The notes beneath the pieces are model-generated. The model did not search any database and was not told the DNA's origin. It saw nothing but the letters and a program-made list of their open reading frames with translations. Shown here piece by piece: positions 33,648 to 43,844 of a stretch of 64,000 bases of DNA (position 1 is the stretch's first letter; every line of letters starts with the position of its first letter). Source of the stretch: Myxococcus fulvus (GTDB lineage Bacteria; Myxococcota; Myxococcia; Myxococcales; Myxococcaceae); NCBI RefSeq assembly GCF_900111765.1, contig NZ_FOIB01000010.1, positions 62,001 through 126,000 on the forward strand, written 5' to 3'. Position numbers and translations under genes: made by a program.

Positions 33648-35993
33648 TCAGAGTCCTATCTCCACGCCGATGCCCGGCGCGATGGACCACAGCGTCTCTC
33701 GTGAGCGTGAGCCGGGATACCACTCTCCGATGAGCTGGACGCGGAAGCGCTCCAGGATGGCCACGCCCACCAGGGCCTGCACGACGGCGCGGGAGCACGC
33801 CGTCACCCGGCTGGCGCCTCGACCCTCGCAGGCCTGGGTGCCGTAGCGGTCATTCGCGCTGAACATCCAGCCGGCGCGCAGGCTGAAGCGGCTCTGCGCG
33901 AGGAAGGACTGGTCGGTGCTCGGCCGGAACTCCAGCCCTCCGACGGGCGCCAGCGCGAAGGACTCCTCCGTTCCCGAGGAGAGCACGTCCTCGAGCCCGC
34001 GAAAGCCGAGGGCCGCCGTGAAGCGCAGCCCCGTGGGCAGCTGCTCCTCGAACGCGGAGATGCTCACGCCCACCTCGCTCTGCACCGGCCCCATGGTGAC
34101 GTGCAGCACCGTGCCCGGCGCGGCGAACGCCACCGTGTCCGCGGCGAGCTTGCCCGCGAAGCTGACCATCTGCCGGTCATCGCCCGACTGGACCTCCGTG
34201 AGCCGATTCACGGCCGCTCCGAGGGACTGGCGGATGCGGACGATGGCCAGGTCGCCCCGGCCGCGCGGCACGCCCAAGTCCCGGAAGCTGAACCCATACG
34301 CGCCCAGCAGGCGCATCGAGTAGTCGAGCTCCGGCTCCTTGGGGTTCTTCTTCCAGTCGGGCCACTGCTCGGGCGCGACACCGGGCACGCGCGGGGGCGC
34401 CTCTCCGGCCATGGCGCGCTCGCAGTGCAGGTTGCGCCAGGTGGCCTCCATGTTGCCGGTGCCCGCGCTGGCGCAGGCGTCATAGAGCTGGTCGAGCGAC
34501 ACCTGGAGCAGCGCGCGGAAGTCGGCCAGGGCCTCTGCCTCGCAGACGCGCGGGGCTTCGGCGGCGCCGTCGTACACCGCGCGCATGCAGATGAAGGGCG
34601 CCCAGCTCCCGGGGTCCTGGGCGGGCTCGTCGCGGGGCCGGGCGAACGGGTCCTCGCCCTTCGTCACGTCGAGCAGCATCCGCCGGGCGTCGTACATGCC
34701 CAGGTAGAAGTCGAACGTGCGGAACTCCGTCTCGAAGAAGCCGAGGAACGCGAACAGCGGCGCGCTGGCGGCGGGGAAGTGACGACGGGGCAGCACGAGC
34801 CGCCGGGCGATGTCGGGCTCCTCCTCCAGCAGCAGCGACAGCTCCTTGGAGCGCGCGGTGTCCACGAGCGCCGCGATGATTCCGCTGAGCTCGGTGGGCA
34901 GTGAGCGGGAGGTGGAGCGGGCCTGGGCGGGTTGGAGGATGGGGTACTCGGTGGCGTCCGGGTCCACGAACGCGAAGGCGATGCCCTTGGGCGTCTGCCG
35001 CACGCCCGGCGTGGGGACGTCGCGCCACTGCAGCTTGCCGTCGACGGAGTGGAGGCCGTCGCGGGCGAGCCCCACCGCGAGGCGCAAGGGCGCGTTGTCG
35101 AAGATGCCTCCGTCGATGTAGCGCTCGGTCCGGGCCTCCCGGGGCAGACACACGGCGGGGGACTGGGACTCCTTCGCCATGCAGGTGGACAGCTCGTGCG
35201 GCGGGAAGGCCACGGGGAAGGACATCGACGCGAGAATGAGGTCGCGCAGCGCCTGGAAGGCGATTTCGCCCTGCTCGTCGGTGACGAGCAGCGGCTCCAT
35301 GCGCCGGCTGCCGGGCGTCGTGTAGTTGGTGGCGGAGGGGGGCTTGCCCGGGCCGCGTCCCCGGATGCGGATGGCGAACTTCTCCTCGATGCGAGGCAGG
35401 GGCATGCGGCCGTTCGCGGCCATGAGCACGCGAGGCTCCACGCGCGTGGTGGAGACGCCGAGCACCACGTCACAGGACGTGCTCAGCCCCTGGTTCCAGG
35501 CCTTCTCGATGTCGGCGGCGCCGCGCTCGAGCCACTCCCGGGAGAAGACGCCGAGCGGGGAGGTCGACGCGGGGATGAAGAGCTGGTTGAAGCCGACGGG
35601 CACCCACGTCCGCCAGAACAGGGATTGGTCCGGGGGCGGCAGCTCGGCCCCGCAGGACGCCAGCACCGCGAGCAGCGAGTTCAGGCTCCCGGCGGAGGCC
35701 CCCGTCAGCAGCCGCAGGTCCACCTGCTGACTGCCCTGGGCCGAGGCGAGCGCGTAGTACAGGAAGCCCGCTTCGTAGACCCCCAGCGACACGCCGCCGC
35801 TGACGGTGAGCGAGACGGCGGTGGCGGGGACGCCCGACTCGTCGAGGGGAATCGGCTGGGCGTTCACGGGCGCGCCGAGCAGCAGGCACAGCCCGGCGAG
35901 GACGAGCGCCGTCGTGGAGCGGGAAGGGCGAGGGGCGGAGGTGACGTCGGTGGATGAAACACAGCCCGGCGTGCCGGGAACGGCTGAACCCAT
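33648..35993 (-). CDS. Patatin-like phospholipase, secreted, with C-terminal barrel-like region
   Basis: A 781-residue protein starting at 35993. Residues about 27-46 form a signal-peptide-like hydrophobic run ending V-N-A-Q. The patatin domain has an oxyanion G-G-V-S-L-G-V-Y, the nucleophile elbow G-A-S-A-G (Ser100) and the catalytic D-G-G (Asp294), so a Ser/Asp lipase dyad is intact. The last 160 residues are short amphipathic beta strands ending G-V-E-I-G-L, resembling an outer-membrane barrel, as in PlpD-type autotransported phospholipases but without a recognised POTRA. Probably exported and membrane-acting. No gene overlaps its upstream region. Confidence 0.85.
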   Translation of the reverse strand: MGSAVPGTPGCVSSTDVTSAPRPSRSTTALVLAGLCLLLGAPVNAQPIPLDESGVPATAVSLTVSGGVSLGVYEAGFLYYALASAQGSQQVDLRLLTGASAGSLNSLLAVLASCGAELPPPDQSLFWRTWVPVGFNQLFIPASTSPLGVFSREWLERGAADIEKAWNQGLSTSCDVVLGVSTTRVEPRVLMAANGRMPLPRIEEKFAIRIRGRGPGKPPSATNYTTPGSRRMEPLLVTDEQGEIAFQALRDLILASMSFPVAFPPHELSTCMAKESQSPAVCLPREARTERYIDGGIFDNAPLRLAVGLARDGLHSVDGKLQWRDVPTPGVRQTPKGIAFAFVDPDATEYPILQPAQARSTSRSLPTELSGIIAALVDTARSKELSLLLEEEPDIARRLVLPRRHFPAASAPLFAFLGFFETEFRTFDFYLGMYDARRMLLDVTKGEDPFARPRDEPAQDPGSWAPFICMRAVYDGAAEAPRVCEAEALADFRALLQVSLDQLYDACASAGTGNMEATWRNLHCERAMAGEAPPRVPGVAPEQWPDWKKNPKEPELDYSMRLLGAYGFSFRDLGVPRGRGDLAIVRIRQSLGAAVNRLTEVQSGDDRQMVSFAGKLAADTVAFAAPGTVLHVTMGPVQSEVGVSISAFEEQLPTGLRFTAALGFRGLEDVLSSGTEESFALAPVGGLEFRPSTDQSFLAQSRFSLRAGWMFSANDRYGTQACEGRGASRVTACSRAVVQALVGVAILERFRVQLIGEWYPGSRSRETLWSIAPGIGVEIGL

Positions 35994-36494
35994 CCGGCGA
36001 CCGTAGACCCGGGCCGCCCCGGGTGCATCAAGCTTCCGTGTCGGGGCGTGTTGCTTCCTGGACACGGCGCGAGGACGCGCGGGCGCGCGCCGTGTCGGAG
36101 GCTCTCGGGAGCGACGGGGGCGGTGCGCATCCACCAGGTCGTGGCGCGAGGCACCGGTAAGGCGCGATCGACGTCGACCGGGTCGTGCGCCGTCTCGGTG
36201 ATGCGCCGGCTCTGTCACCGCGCGCGGGGTCGAGGATGACCACGTCGACGATGAACAGCCCATCGCGACGACGGGGACCCACGCGAGACATTCCGATGGG
36301 GGTCTTCCCGCGGCGCGGCGGGCTCGCGCAAGTCCACGTCCGTGCATGCGTTTCACGGCCTCCGCGGTCGGAGCCCGCCAGCGGGGCTCCGCAGCTCACC
36401 ACGACATCCCTGGGTCGCCCGTGCATCACTGGGAGCGCGCCTTGGGGCCGAATAGGCTTGTCTTGGTTTGTCTTCACAATCGAAGGAGCAGCCC
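35994..36494. other. Intergenic gap, no gene seen
   Basis: About 500 bases between the divergent patatin and lipoprotein genes. Frames on both strands are Arg/Pro-rich shadows without SD or signal peptide. The last 20 bases hold AAGGAG, the SD of the lipoprotein at 36495. No clear promoter pair or repeat stands out. Confidence 0.5.
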
Positions 36495-37577
36495 ATGTCG
36501 AAGTCGTGGAGCGTCGTCGTGAGCATCCTCGCGGTGCAATGGCTGGCATGTGCCGGAGGAGGGGAGGCGCAGCCCGAGGGCCCTTCGGGTGAGATGCGGT
36601 TGTCGGTGCAGGGGCTGGCCCACGGGGAGCTCGACAGCCTGGTGGTCACCGCGCAGCCCGCCAATGTCTCGCAAACCCTGACCTATTCGGCGACATCGGA
36701 CACCTTCGAGGGGACGCTCGTGTTGCCCGCGGGGGCGCAGACGCTGACGGCCGAGGGGTTCGTGGAGGACGGCACGGGGACCCCCGTGCTGGTCGCCAGT
36801 GGCACCGTGACGGTGACCGTGGTCGCGGGCTCCACGGTGGGCGTGTTCCTGGACATCCGGGATGTGACGCCGGCCGCGCCGCAGCCGGACATCGCGCCGT
36901 TCATCCGTTCGAGCATCTCCGGGGCGGTGGTTATTCGTCCTTACACGCTGACCGAGCTCGGCGTGGATGTCATCGACCTGGACGGAGACCCCATCACCTA
37001 CCAGTGGACGAGCGACTGTCCGACGAGCGTGTTCACCCGCCCGAACGCGTCCTACACGGAGTGGTACAACACGGTGACGGGCGCGTGCAGGCTGGAGGTG
37101 CGCGCCACCGCGCGAGGTCAGACGGTGTCTCGCGCCATCAACGTCACCGTGTATTCGTTGACGCCGACGACCGGGGACGTGGACGTGGAGGGGACCTACA
37201 CCCCGCGCCCGCTCATCACGGCCATCCACGCGCAGGGACAGGGCCTGCCCCTGCAGACCTTCCTGCGTGAGTCGGCGGTGACGCGCTTCCCCACCGTCGG
37301 GCCCAACCGGACCTTCCAGGTAGACATCTTCGTGGACTACGGCACAAGCCACGGCACGAGGACGGCGACGCTCGAGCTGGTGTCGGGGGTGCCGTGCGGC
37401 ACGCTGGTGCGCGGCGCGGACACTTGCGCGACGAGCCCCGCGCCCACGTCCTGCTCGGTGCGGTACGCGTGGACCACGCCGATGCCCACCGCTCTCTGCA
37501 AGCTGACGGCCCGGGCCACCAATGGGACGCTGGCGGACGCGTTCACCGTGGGGACGATGGTGGACTGGGTGCCCTGA
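36495..37577 (+). CDS. Lipoprotein with Ig/PKD-like region
   Basis: A 360-residue protein. Start 36495 has AAGGAG 6 bases upstream; lipobox W-L-A-C (Cys19). The N-terminal part is beta-rich; the middle has D-G-D-P-I-T-Y-Q-W-T-S-D-C as in Ig/PKD-like modules of surface proteins. Function unknown. Confidence 0.7.
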   Translation: MSKSWSVVVSILAVQWLACAGGGEAQPEGPSGEMRLSVQGLAHGELDSLVVTAQPANVSQTLTYSATSDTFEGTLVLPAGAQTLTAEGFVEDGTGTPVLVASGTVTVTVVAGSTVGVFLDIRDVTPAAPQPDIAPFIRSSISGAVVIRPYTLTELGVDVIDLDGDPITYQWTSDCPTSVFTRPNASYTEWYNTVTGACRLEVRATARGQTVSRAINVTVYSLTPTTGDVDVEGTYTPRPLITAIHAQGQGLPLQTFLRESAVTRFPTVGPNRTFQVDIFVDYGTSHGTRTATLELVSGVPCGTLVRGADTCATSPAPTSCSVRYAWTTPMPTALCKLTARATNGTLADAFTVGTMVDWVP

Positions 37578-37594
37578 GCACTTCGGGTCGGGAC

Positions 37595-37625
37595 GCCCGC
37601 GGGGGCCCAGGAGGCACCCGCGGGC
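37595..37625. terminator. Bidirectional hairpin between lipoprotein gene and ahcY
   Basis: Arms GCCCGCGGG (37595-37603) and CCCGCGGGC (37617-37625), perfect over 9 bp with a 13-base loop, between convergent stops at 37577 and 37646. Confidence 0.6.
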
Positions 37626-37645
37626 ATCGACCTGACCGGGAACGA

Positions 37646-39076
<1,431 letters not shown>

Positions 39077-39083
39077 GGCGTAT

Positions 39084-39097
39084 CTCCTGATTTCAGG
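39084..39097 (-). promoter_or_regulatory. SD-masking hairpin in the ahcY leader (candidate expression platform)
   Basis: On the minus strand CCTGAAATCAGG (39086-39097) forms a 4-bp stem with an AAAT loop, and its 3' arm overlaps the AGGAG SD (39084-39088) of ahcY. It could be the translational switch controlled by the riboswitch upstream. The stem is short, so this needs folding analysis. Confidence 0.4.
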
Positions 39098-39167
39098 TTG
39101 CGTCGCGTGTGCTGGCGAGGTCCTGCCCGAGCCGCTTGGAAACGGACCCACCCTCGCAAGCCACGCG

Positions 39168-39240
39168 TACAGGTGAGTGCCGTTGGGTCATTCCCTTCGA
39201 GCCTGGGGCCAGGGGCCTCGCAACACTCCTCGAAGTCCGG
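39168..39240 (-). promoter_or_regulatory. SAH riboswitch upstream of ahcY
   Basis: On the minus strand the motif pieces occur in the right order: GAGGAGTGTTGCGA (39218-39231), CAGGCTCGAAGGG (39193-39205) and AACGGCACTCACC (39172-39184). GAGTG pairs with CACTC as P1. These are the conserved blocks of the S-adenosylhomocysteine riboswitch (Rfam SAH_riboswitch), which usually activates ahcY on SAH binding. The first gene downstream is ahcY, about 90 bases away. Confidence 0.85.
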
Positions 39241-39243
39241 GGC

Positions 39244-39272
39244 AAACTACGAGAAGGCCCGGCGAATTTCAA
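39244..39272 (-). promoter_or_regulatory. Sigma-70-type promoter of ahcY
   Basis: On the minus strand TTGAAA (39267-39272), a 17-base spacer, then TAGTTT (39244-39249). This predicts transcription starting near 39237, just where the SAH riboswitch begins, which supports both calls. Confidence 0.6.
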
Positions 39273-39419
39273 AGGGAAGTTGCCGCCCCGGAGGGCATGC
39301 GTGCGGGCGCTGCAGAACACCGGGCCTACAGGGTGGCCAGCGGTGGGAGCCCTTCCCCGCAGCCGAGCGGGGCGGCGCCGGCGTCACTGGCCGACGCGCG
39401 CCCGCGTGCTCGGGAGGGA

Positions 39420-39956
39420 CTACTTGCCCGACGCGCGCACCGAGCCGCCGCTGGCCCAGTGGTCCGTGGCGGCGCGCGTGAGGGTCTGCGCGAGCAGGTC
39501 CTCGAGCAGGTCCGCCTTGGCGATGTCCTCGGGCTCGAAGACGCCCAGCAGCGCCAGCTCCGGCTTCTCGCCGTACTGCTCCTCGCCCAGCGTCAGCCAG
39601 CCGGGCGTGTAGCTGGCGCCCACCAGGCCGTTGACCAGGGGGGCGATGCGCAGCGAGGCGCCGTGCGCGTGCACGGGGCCCGCGGGCGCGCCGTTGCTCT
39701 TCACCAGGCCGATGTCCTTGCCGGAGAAGCGGACCTCGAACGCGCGCGAGTCATCCCAGTGCGGCACCTGCTCCAGGGACAGGGACAGGGCGCCCTCGGA
39801 CGCGGGGCCGGCCTCGCCGTTCGCCTTCTGGACGGCGGCCTTCAGGGCGTCGGAGACCTGGGAGGACAGCTGCGCCCAGCGCTCGCGCCGCGCAAAGGCC
39901 TTCCGGATGTTGTCGTTGATTTCCTTCAGAGAGGCACCAGCGTTCTTCGACGGCAT
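39420..39956 (-). CDS. Conserved small cytoplasmic protein of unknown function
   Basis: A 178-residue protein starting at 39956, with AGGGGA upstream. It has a helical N-terminus (K-E-I-N-D-N-I-R-K-A-F), then a mixed domain with G-A-S-L-R-I-A-P-L-V-N-G. No signal peptide, membrane segment or known motif. Divergent from the large heptad/papain-like gene. I do not recognise the family. Confidence 0.6.
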   Translation of the reverse strand: MPSKNAGASLKEINDNIRKAFARRERWAQLSSQVSDALKAAVQKANGEAGPASEGALSLSLEQVPHWDDSRAFEVRFSGKDIGLVKSNGAPAGPVHAHGASLRIAPLVNGLVGASYTPGWLTLGEEQYGEKPELALLGVFEPEDIAKADLLEDLLAQTLTRAATDHWASGGSVRASGK

Positions 39957-40224
39957 GAAGTCCCCTTCGGGGGTTGGAGGGCAGTGCCGGATGCTGCCTT
40001 CCGCTCACGCATGGTGTCCAGGGGGGCAGGGGCCCGGGGCGTGGAAATCCGCCGGGCCCCCCCATGCCTCACTCCATCGCAGGCAAAAGACATCAACTCC
40101 TCCGCGAGTTGTAGTCCGGGGCCTACAGGGCTGAGCGGGCAAGGCTCGCGCTTTCGCGCCTTTATGCGCGGGCCCGGTCCTTGCCTTGGGAGCTTCCATC
40201 GTCCCCAGCCCCAGGAGTCCTCGT

Positions 40225-43200
40225 ATGAGTGTCGGACCCGCGAGCAGTCGAAGCAGCAGCGTCGGTGACAAGGATGCAGCGGCACGTCGTGCCGCCGAGG
40301 AAGCACGGCGCGCTGCGGAGGCGGCACGCAAGGCCGCGGAGGCAGCGCGCAAGGCGGCGGAAGCGGCGCGCAAGGCGGCGGAGGCTGCGCAGCGGGCCGC
40401 GTCCGACGCGCGCAAGACCCTGTCCGAGAAGCAGAAGGCCACCGTGTCCGCGCGGCAGAAGGCCGAGCAGCCGGGGCTTACGCCCGAGGCCGCCAAGGCC
40501 GCCAAGGCGCAGCTCGAGATGGCACGGAATGCCGAGCGCGACGCGGCCAACCAGGCCGTCCAGGCGGACAAGGCGCTCCAGACGGCGAACGAGAAGGTCG
40601 TCTCCACGGCGAAGCAGGCCCAGGGGGCCTTGAGTGAGGCGAATGCCCAGGCCGTGCGCGAGGGCAAGCCCGCGCCCTTCACGCAGAAGGACATCGACCA
40701 GCTCCTCCCCAAGGCCACGGTGTCGGACTCCGCGTTCGACGGGCCCCAGCGCGGCGGCGGCTTCGACAAGCTCTTCGGCGCCGCGCCCACCGGCCCCGAG
40801 TTGACCTCGCTCCTCACCGAGGACACGAAGGACGGTCAGGCCAACTGCCTCGACGTCGCGGCGGACTGGGTGGACAAGGCCTCGCCCGAGCTGCGCGCCC
40901 GATCGGAGTTGGTGTTCCTGGAGGACCAGCGCCAGGGCGCCGAGGGCCAGAGCGGCCACGTCGTCGTCCGTCAGGGTGAGAAGGTCTTCGACCCCACGAC
41001 GAACAAGAGCTACGCGTCGATGGGCGACTACATGAAGGACCAGCCGCACTACAAGGAAGTCGGCGGTCTCACCGCCAACAAGGCGCGCGCCATCTTCGAC
41101 ACGCCGCCGGGCTCTCCTGCTCGCGCGGCCGCCCTGGCCAAGGCCCAGGTCCCCGACGGACTCCAGAAGATGATGGTGGCCGACCCGAGCGCGTCGGAGC
41201 AGGCCTACGGCAAGCTGGTCGCGACGAATGACCCGGCGACGCTCCAGACGCTCAAGGAGCTCGGCATCCAGAACGCGAGCGACTTCGCGGCGTACTCACA
41301 GAAGCTTGCGCAGAAGGGGCCCGCCGACCTGGGCGCCACCACCTTCGACAACGTGAAGGACAAGAAGGCGGCACGGACCATCGTGTACGAGGCGCTCGCC
41401 TCGAATCCCAAGACGAAGGCCGCGCTCGACCACTTCAAGATTTCCAAGGGCGAGGACCTGGAGACCTTCGCCAAGTCGGTCTCCACGGCGGCCAAGGATG
41501 AGCTGAAGGACGGCGAGAAGGCACCCGACCTGAAGGGGTTCGCGGACAAGGAAGCCTTGACGCAGTTGCTCCGGGGCGCGGGCGCCGTCAGCGAGGACTG
41601 GGACACGAACACGATCCTGTCCACTCCCTCCTTCACCGACGCCATCGCCAAGGGAGTCGAGCCCAAGGAGGCCAAGCCCAAGCTGACGGGCCTCGGGGAC
41701 TTCACCGCGGAAGAGGCCAGCAACCTCACCCGCTCCCAGGAGGCGCGCAAGGCCCTGCGCAAGCTCGCGGAGCCCATGCCCGATGACCCGGAGAAGCAAG
41801 CCGTCGCCTGGGCCGAACGCGCGGCCGCAGCGTTCACGCTCGCCGAGCAGGCGAAGAACGCCGTCCCGCCCGAGAAGTTCCAGAAGTTCATGCTGGGCGC
41901 CAGCGCCCAGTTCAAGGCCTATGACAAGGGGACGCCCCTCGCGAAGTCCACGGCGGAGCTGGTCTCCGCGCTCGCGGACCCCGACAAGAACTGGGCGAAG
42001 ATCACCAAGGCCAGCGTCTCGCTCGTCAAGGACCTCGGCCTGGCGGCCGGCGAGTTCCCGGGGCTGAACGGCAAGTTCAAGCAGATGTTCGGCAACGCGG
42101 AAGGCCCCCTGCGCTCCGTGAGCGCGCTCTTCACCCTCCTCGACCCCAAGGCCAAGTGGCATGAGCGGGTCCTGGCGGGCACGCAGCTCGCGACCGAGCT
42201 TCCCGGCCTCGTCGATGACAGGAAGAGCCTGACCAAGGCGGGCCGAGAAGCGGCCCAGGCCATCCTGGATGCGGGCGGGCCGAATCTGGAGGCGCTGTTG
42301 AAGGCGGGGACGAATCTCACGCAAGAGGCCCTGAGTGCGCTCCCGGAGGACCTCAAGAACCGGCTCACGCCCGGGCAGCAGACCCAGATTGCCCAGCTCG
42401 CCGACAAGGTCGACCCCGCGGAGCTCACCAAGGTGCTCCAGAGCGTCTCCAAGCCGGAGGCCCTCGACAGTGTCCTCAAGCAGGTCGAGGCCGCCCCCGA
42501 CAAGGACACCGCCAATCGGTTCCTCAGGGCCGCCTCCGGCCTGCCTCCCAAGCTCGCCGACGAGTTCCTTCAGGACGCGGCGTCGACGGAGAAGCTGGTC
42601 AAGCTCAGCGGAGAGCTGGCGGACCCCAAGGACCTGACCCTCCTGCACAATGCGCTGAACGGCGTCCAGACGAAGGAGGGGCTCGCCGCGCTCACCACCC
42701 GGCTCACCTCCCTGGGCGAGGGCGAGGACCTCAAGCGGCTGGTGAACGTGCTCGGGTCCGTGAAGAAGGACCAGCTCGAGGCTGTCCTCAAGGACACCGG
42801 CATGCTCGACAACCTGTCGAAGATGGCCAAGGAGCTGACGGATCCGGACGACCTGGGCCGGATGAGCAGGCTCATCCAGAACATGGATGCCGAGTCATTG
42901 GGGTCCTTCTCGAAGATGGTCGGAAGCCTCAAGCCGGAGGAGATGTCCACGGCACTCAAGCTCATGGGGCCCCTGCTCGAGAAGTTCGACAGTCGCTCCA
43001 TCGGCAAGCTCTTCAAGCTGACGGATGCCGCCATCACGAAGATGGGCCCGAAAGTCACCGAGCACGCGCTCACGATCATCAAGCATATTGGAAAGATGAT
43101 ACCCGTCGCTGGCGCCGTCCCCGGCGTCTTTGACGCCGTCAAGCTCGCCAATGAGTCCGTGGAGCTCAAGGGCCAGAACAAGGACTTGAGCTTCCTGGCC

Positions 43201-43617
43201 CTCACGGGTTCGAAGCTCAACGCCTTTGATTCCGTTGCCGGTCTGCTGATGGACCTGACGGGTGTGGGCGCCGCGGTCGACCTCGGCGTGGGAATCCCGC
43301 TGGCCATCACCGAGCTCGCGCTCGACATCGGCCTGACGAATGAGAAGACGAAGATGAAGGACGCCAAATCCCAGGGGAAACCCTACGAGGCCCCGGGCTG
43401 GGTGAAGGCCGCCAACCTCGCGGGAGCCGCCGCGATGGGGCCACTTGGCGCCGCGGAGCTGATCGCCCACTACGGTGTCAAGGACACCATCGAAATGCTC
43501 AAGTGGGGCGTCGAGCAGGGCGGCGAACTGGCCACGAAGCTGAAAGGGCTCCTGAAAGAGGCCTCCAAGGATCTGCCAGAGAGCCTGCTAGAGGCCTCCA
43601 GGAAGTGGGGCCGCTGA
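40225..43617 (+). CDS. Large protein with heptad-repeat N-terminus, possible papain-like triad and hydrophobic C-terminus
   Basis: A 1130-residue protein; AGGAG lies 8 bases before the ATG at 40225. Residues 24-58 are five heptads of the A-E-A-A-R-K-A type, predicted coiled coil. Residues about 200-260 show N-C-L-D-V-A (Cys208), S-G-H-V-V-V (His245) and F-D-P-T-T-N (Asp256), in the order and spacing of a papain/NlpC-like triad. The middle 600 residues are helical and regular, with repeats around P-D-D-L/K-L and L-A-D-P-K-D-L. The C-terminal 200 residues include hydrophobic glycine-rich helices (V-A-G-A-V-P-G-V-F-D, then T-G-V-G-A-A-V-D-L-G-V-G-I-P-L-A) that could insert in membranes. No signal peptide. 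It looks like a toxin- or effector-type architecture; the triad call is tentative. Confidence 0.65.
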   Translation: MSVGPASSRSSSVGDKDAAARRAAEEARRAAEAARKAAEAARKAAEAARKAAEAAQRAASDARKTLSEKQKATVSARQKAEQPGLTPEAAKAAKAQLEMARNAERDAANQAVQADKALQTANEKVVSTAKQAQGALSEANAQAVREGKPAPFTQKDIDQLLPKATVSDSAFDGPQRGGGFDKLFGAAPTGPELTSLLTEDTKDGQANCLDVAADWVDKASPELRARSELVFLEDQRQGAEGQSGHVVVRQGEKVFDPTTNKSYASMGDYMKDQPHYKEVGGLTANKARAIFDTPPGSPARAAALAKAQVPDGLQKMMVADPSASEQAYGKLVATNDPATLQTLKELGIQNASDFAAYSQKLAQKGPADLGATTFDNVKDKKAARTIVYEALASNPKTKAALDHFKISKGEDLETFAKSVSTAAKDELKDGEKAPDLKGFADKEALTQLLRGAGAVSEDWDTNTILSTPSFTDAIAKGVEPKEAKPKLTGLGDFTAEEASNLTRSQEARKALRKLAEPMPDDPEKQAVAWAERAAAAFTLAEQAKNAVPPEKFQKFMLGASAQFKAYDKGTPLAKSTAELVSALADPDKNWAKITKASVSLVKDLGLAAGEFPGLNGKFKQMFGNAEGPLRSVSALFTLLDPKAKWHERVLAGTQLATELPGLVDDRKSLTKAGREAAQAILDAGGPNLEALLKAGTNLTQEALSALPEDLKNRLTPGQQTQIAQLADKVDPAELTKVLQSVSKPEALDSVLKQVEAAPDKDTANRFLRAASGLPPKLADEFLQDAASTEKLVKLSGELADPKDLTLLHNALNGVQTKEGLAALTTRLTSLGEGEDLKRLVNVLGSVKKDQLEAVLKDTGMLDNLSKMAKELTDPDDLGRMSRLIQNMDAESLGSFSKMVGSLKPEEMSTALKLMGPLLEKFDSRSIGKLFKLTDAAITKMGPKVTEHALTIIKHIGKMIPVAGAVPGVFDAVKLANESVELKGQNKDLSFLALTGSKLNAFDSVAGLLMDLTGVGAAVDLGVGIPLAITELALDIGLTNEKTKMKDAKSQGKPYEAPGWVKAANLAGAAAMGPLGAAELIAHYGVKDTIEMLKWGVEQGGELATKLKGLLKEASKDLPESLLEASRKWGR
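40294..40398 (+). repeat. Five 21-base tandem repeats encoding heptads
   Basis: Units at 40294, 40315, 40336, 40357 and 40378, each 21 bases, encode A-E-A-A-R-K-A-like heptads. The last three copies are nearly identical at the DNA level, so length variation between strains is likely. Confidence 0.8.
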
Positions 43618-43844
43618 AACGCACGTCGTCTCCTGGCGCCATCGGAGGAGATGGCGCCAGGGCTCCACGTGACGCCGCGATGGGGAGGTCTGGGCGTGGG
43701 CAATGCGCGGCTGCGCGGACAGGGTTCGTGGAAGGTGCGCGGGAAGAACGCGCGCGGCGTTCGTTGGGTTCTCGCGGTGCGAAGGAAGACACCGCGATAT
43801 CAGCGCACACCCGGGGGCCGGTCCCGGAGCGCAGGGGAATCCAT

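Noticed and set aside
35994..36494. Short frames in the patatin/lipoprotein gap
   Set aside because: No SD, Arg/Pro-rich, overlap each other on both strands.
40294..40398. 21-base repeats considered as a CRISPR array
   Set aside because: No spacers, in-frame heptads within a gene, no cas genes.
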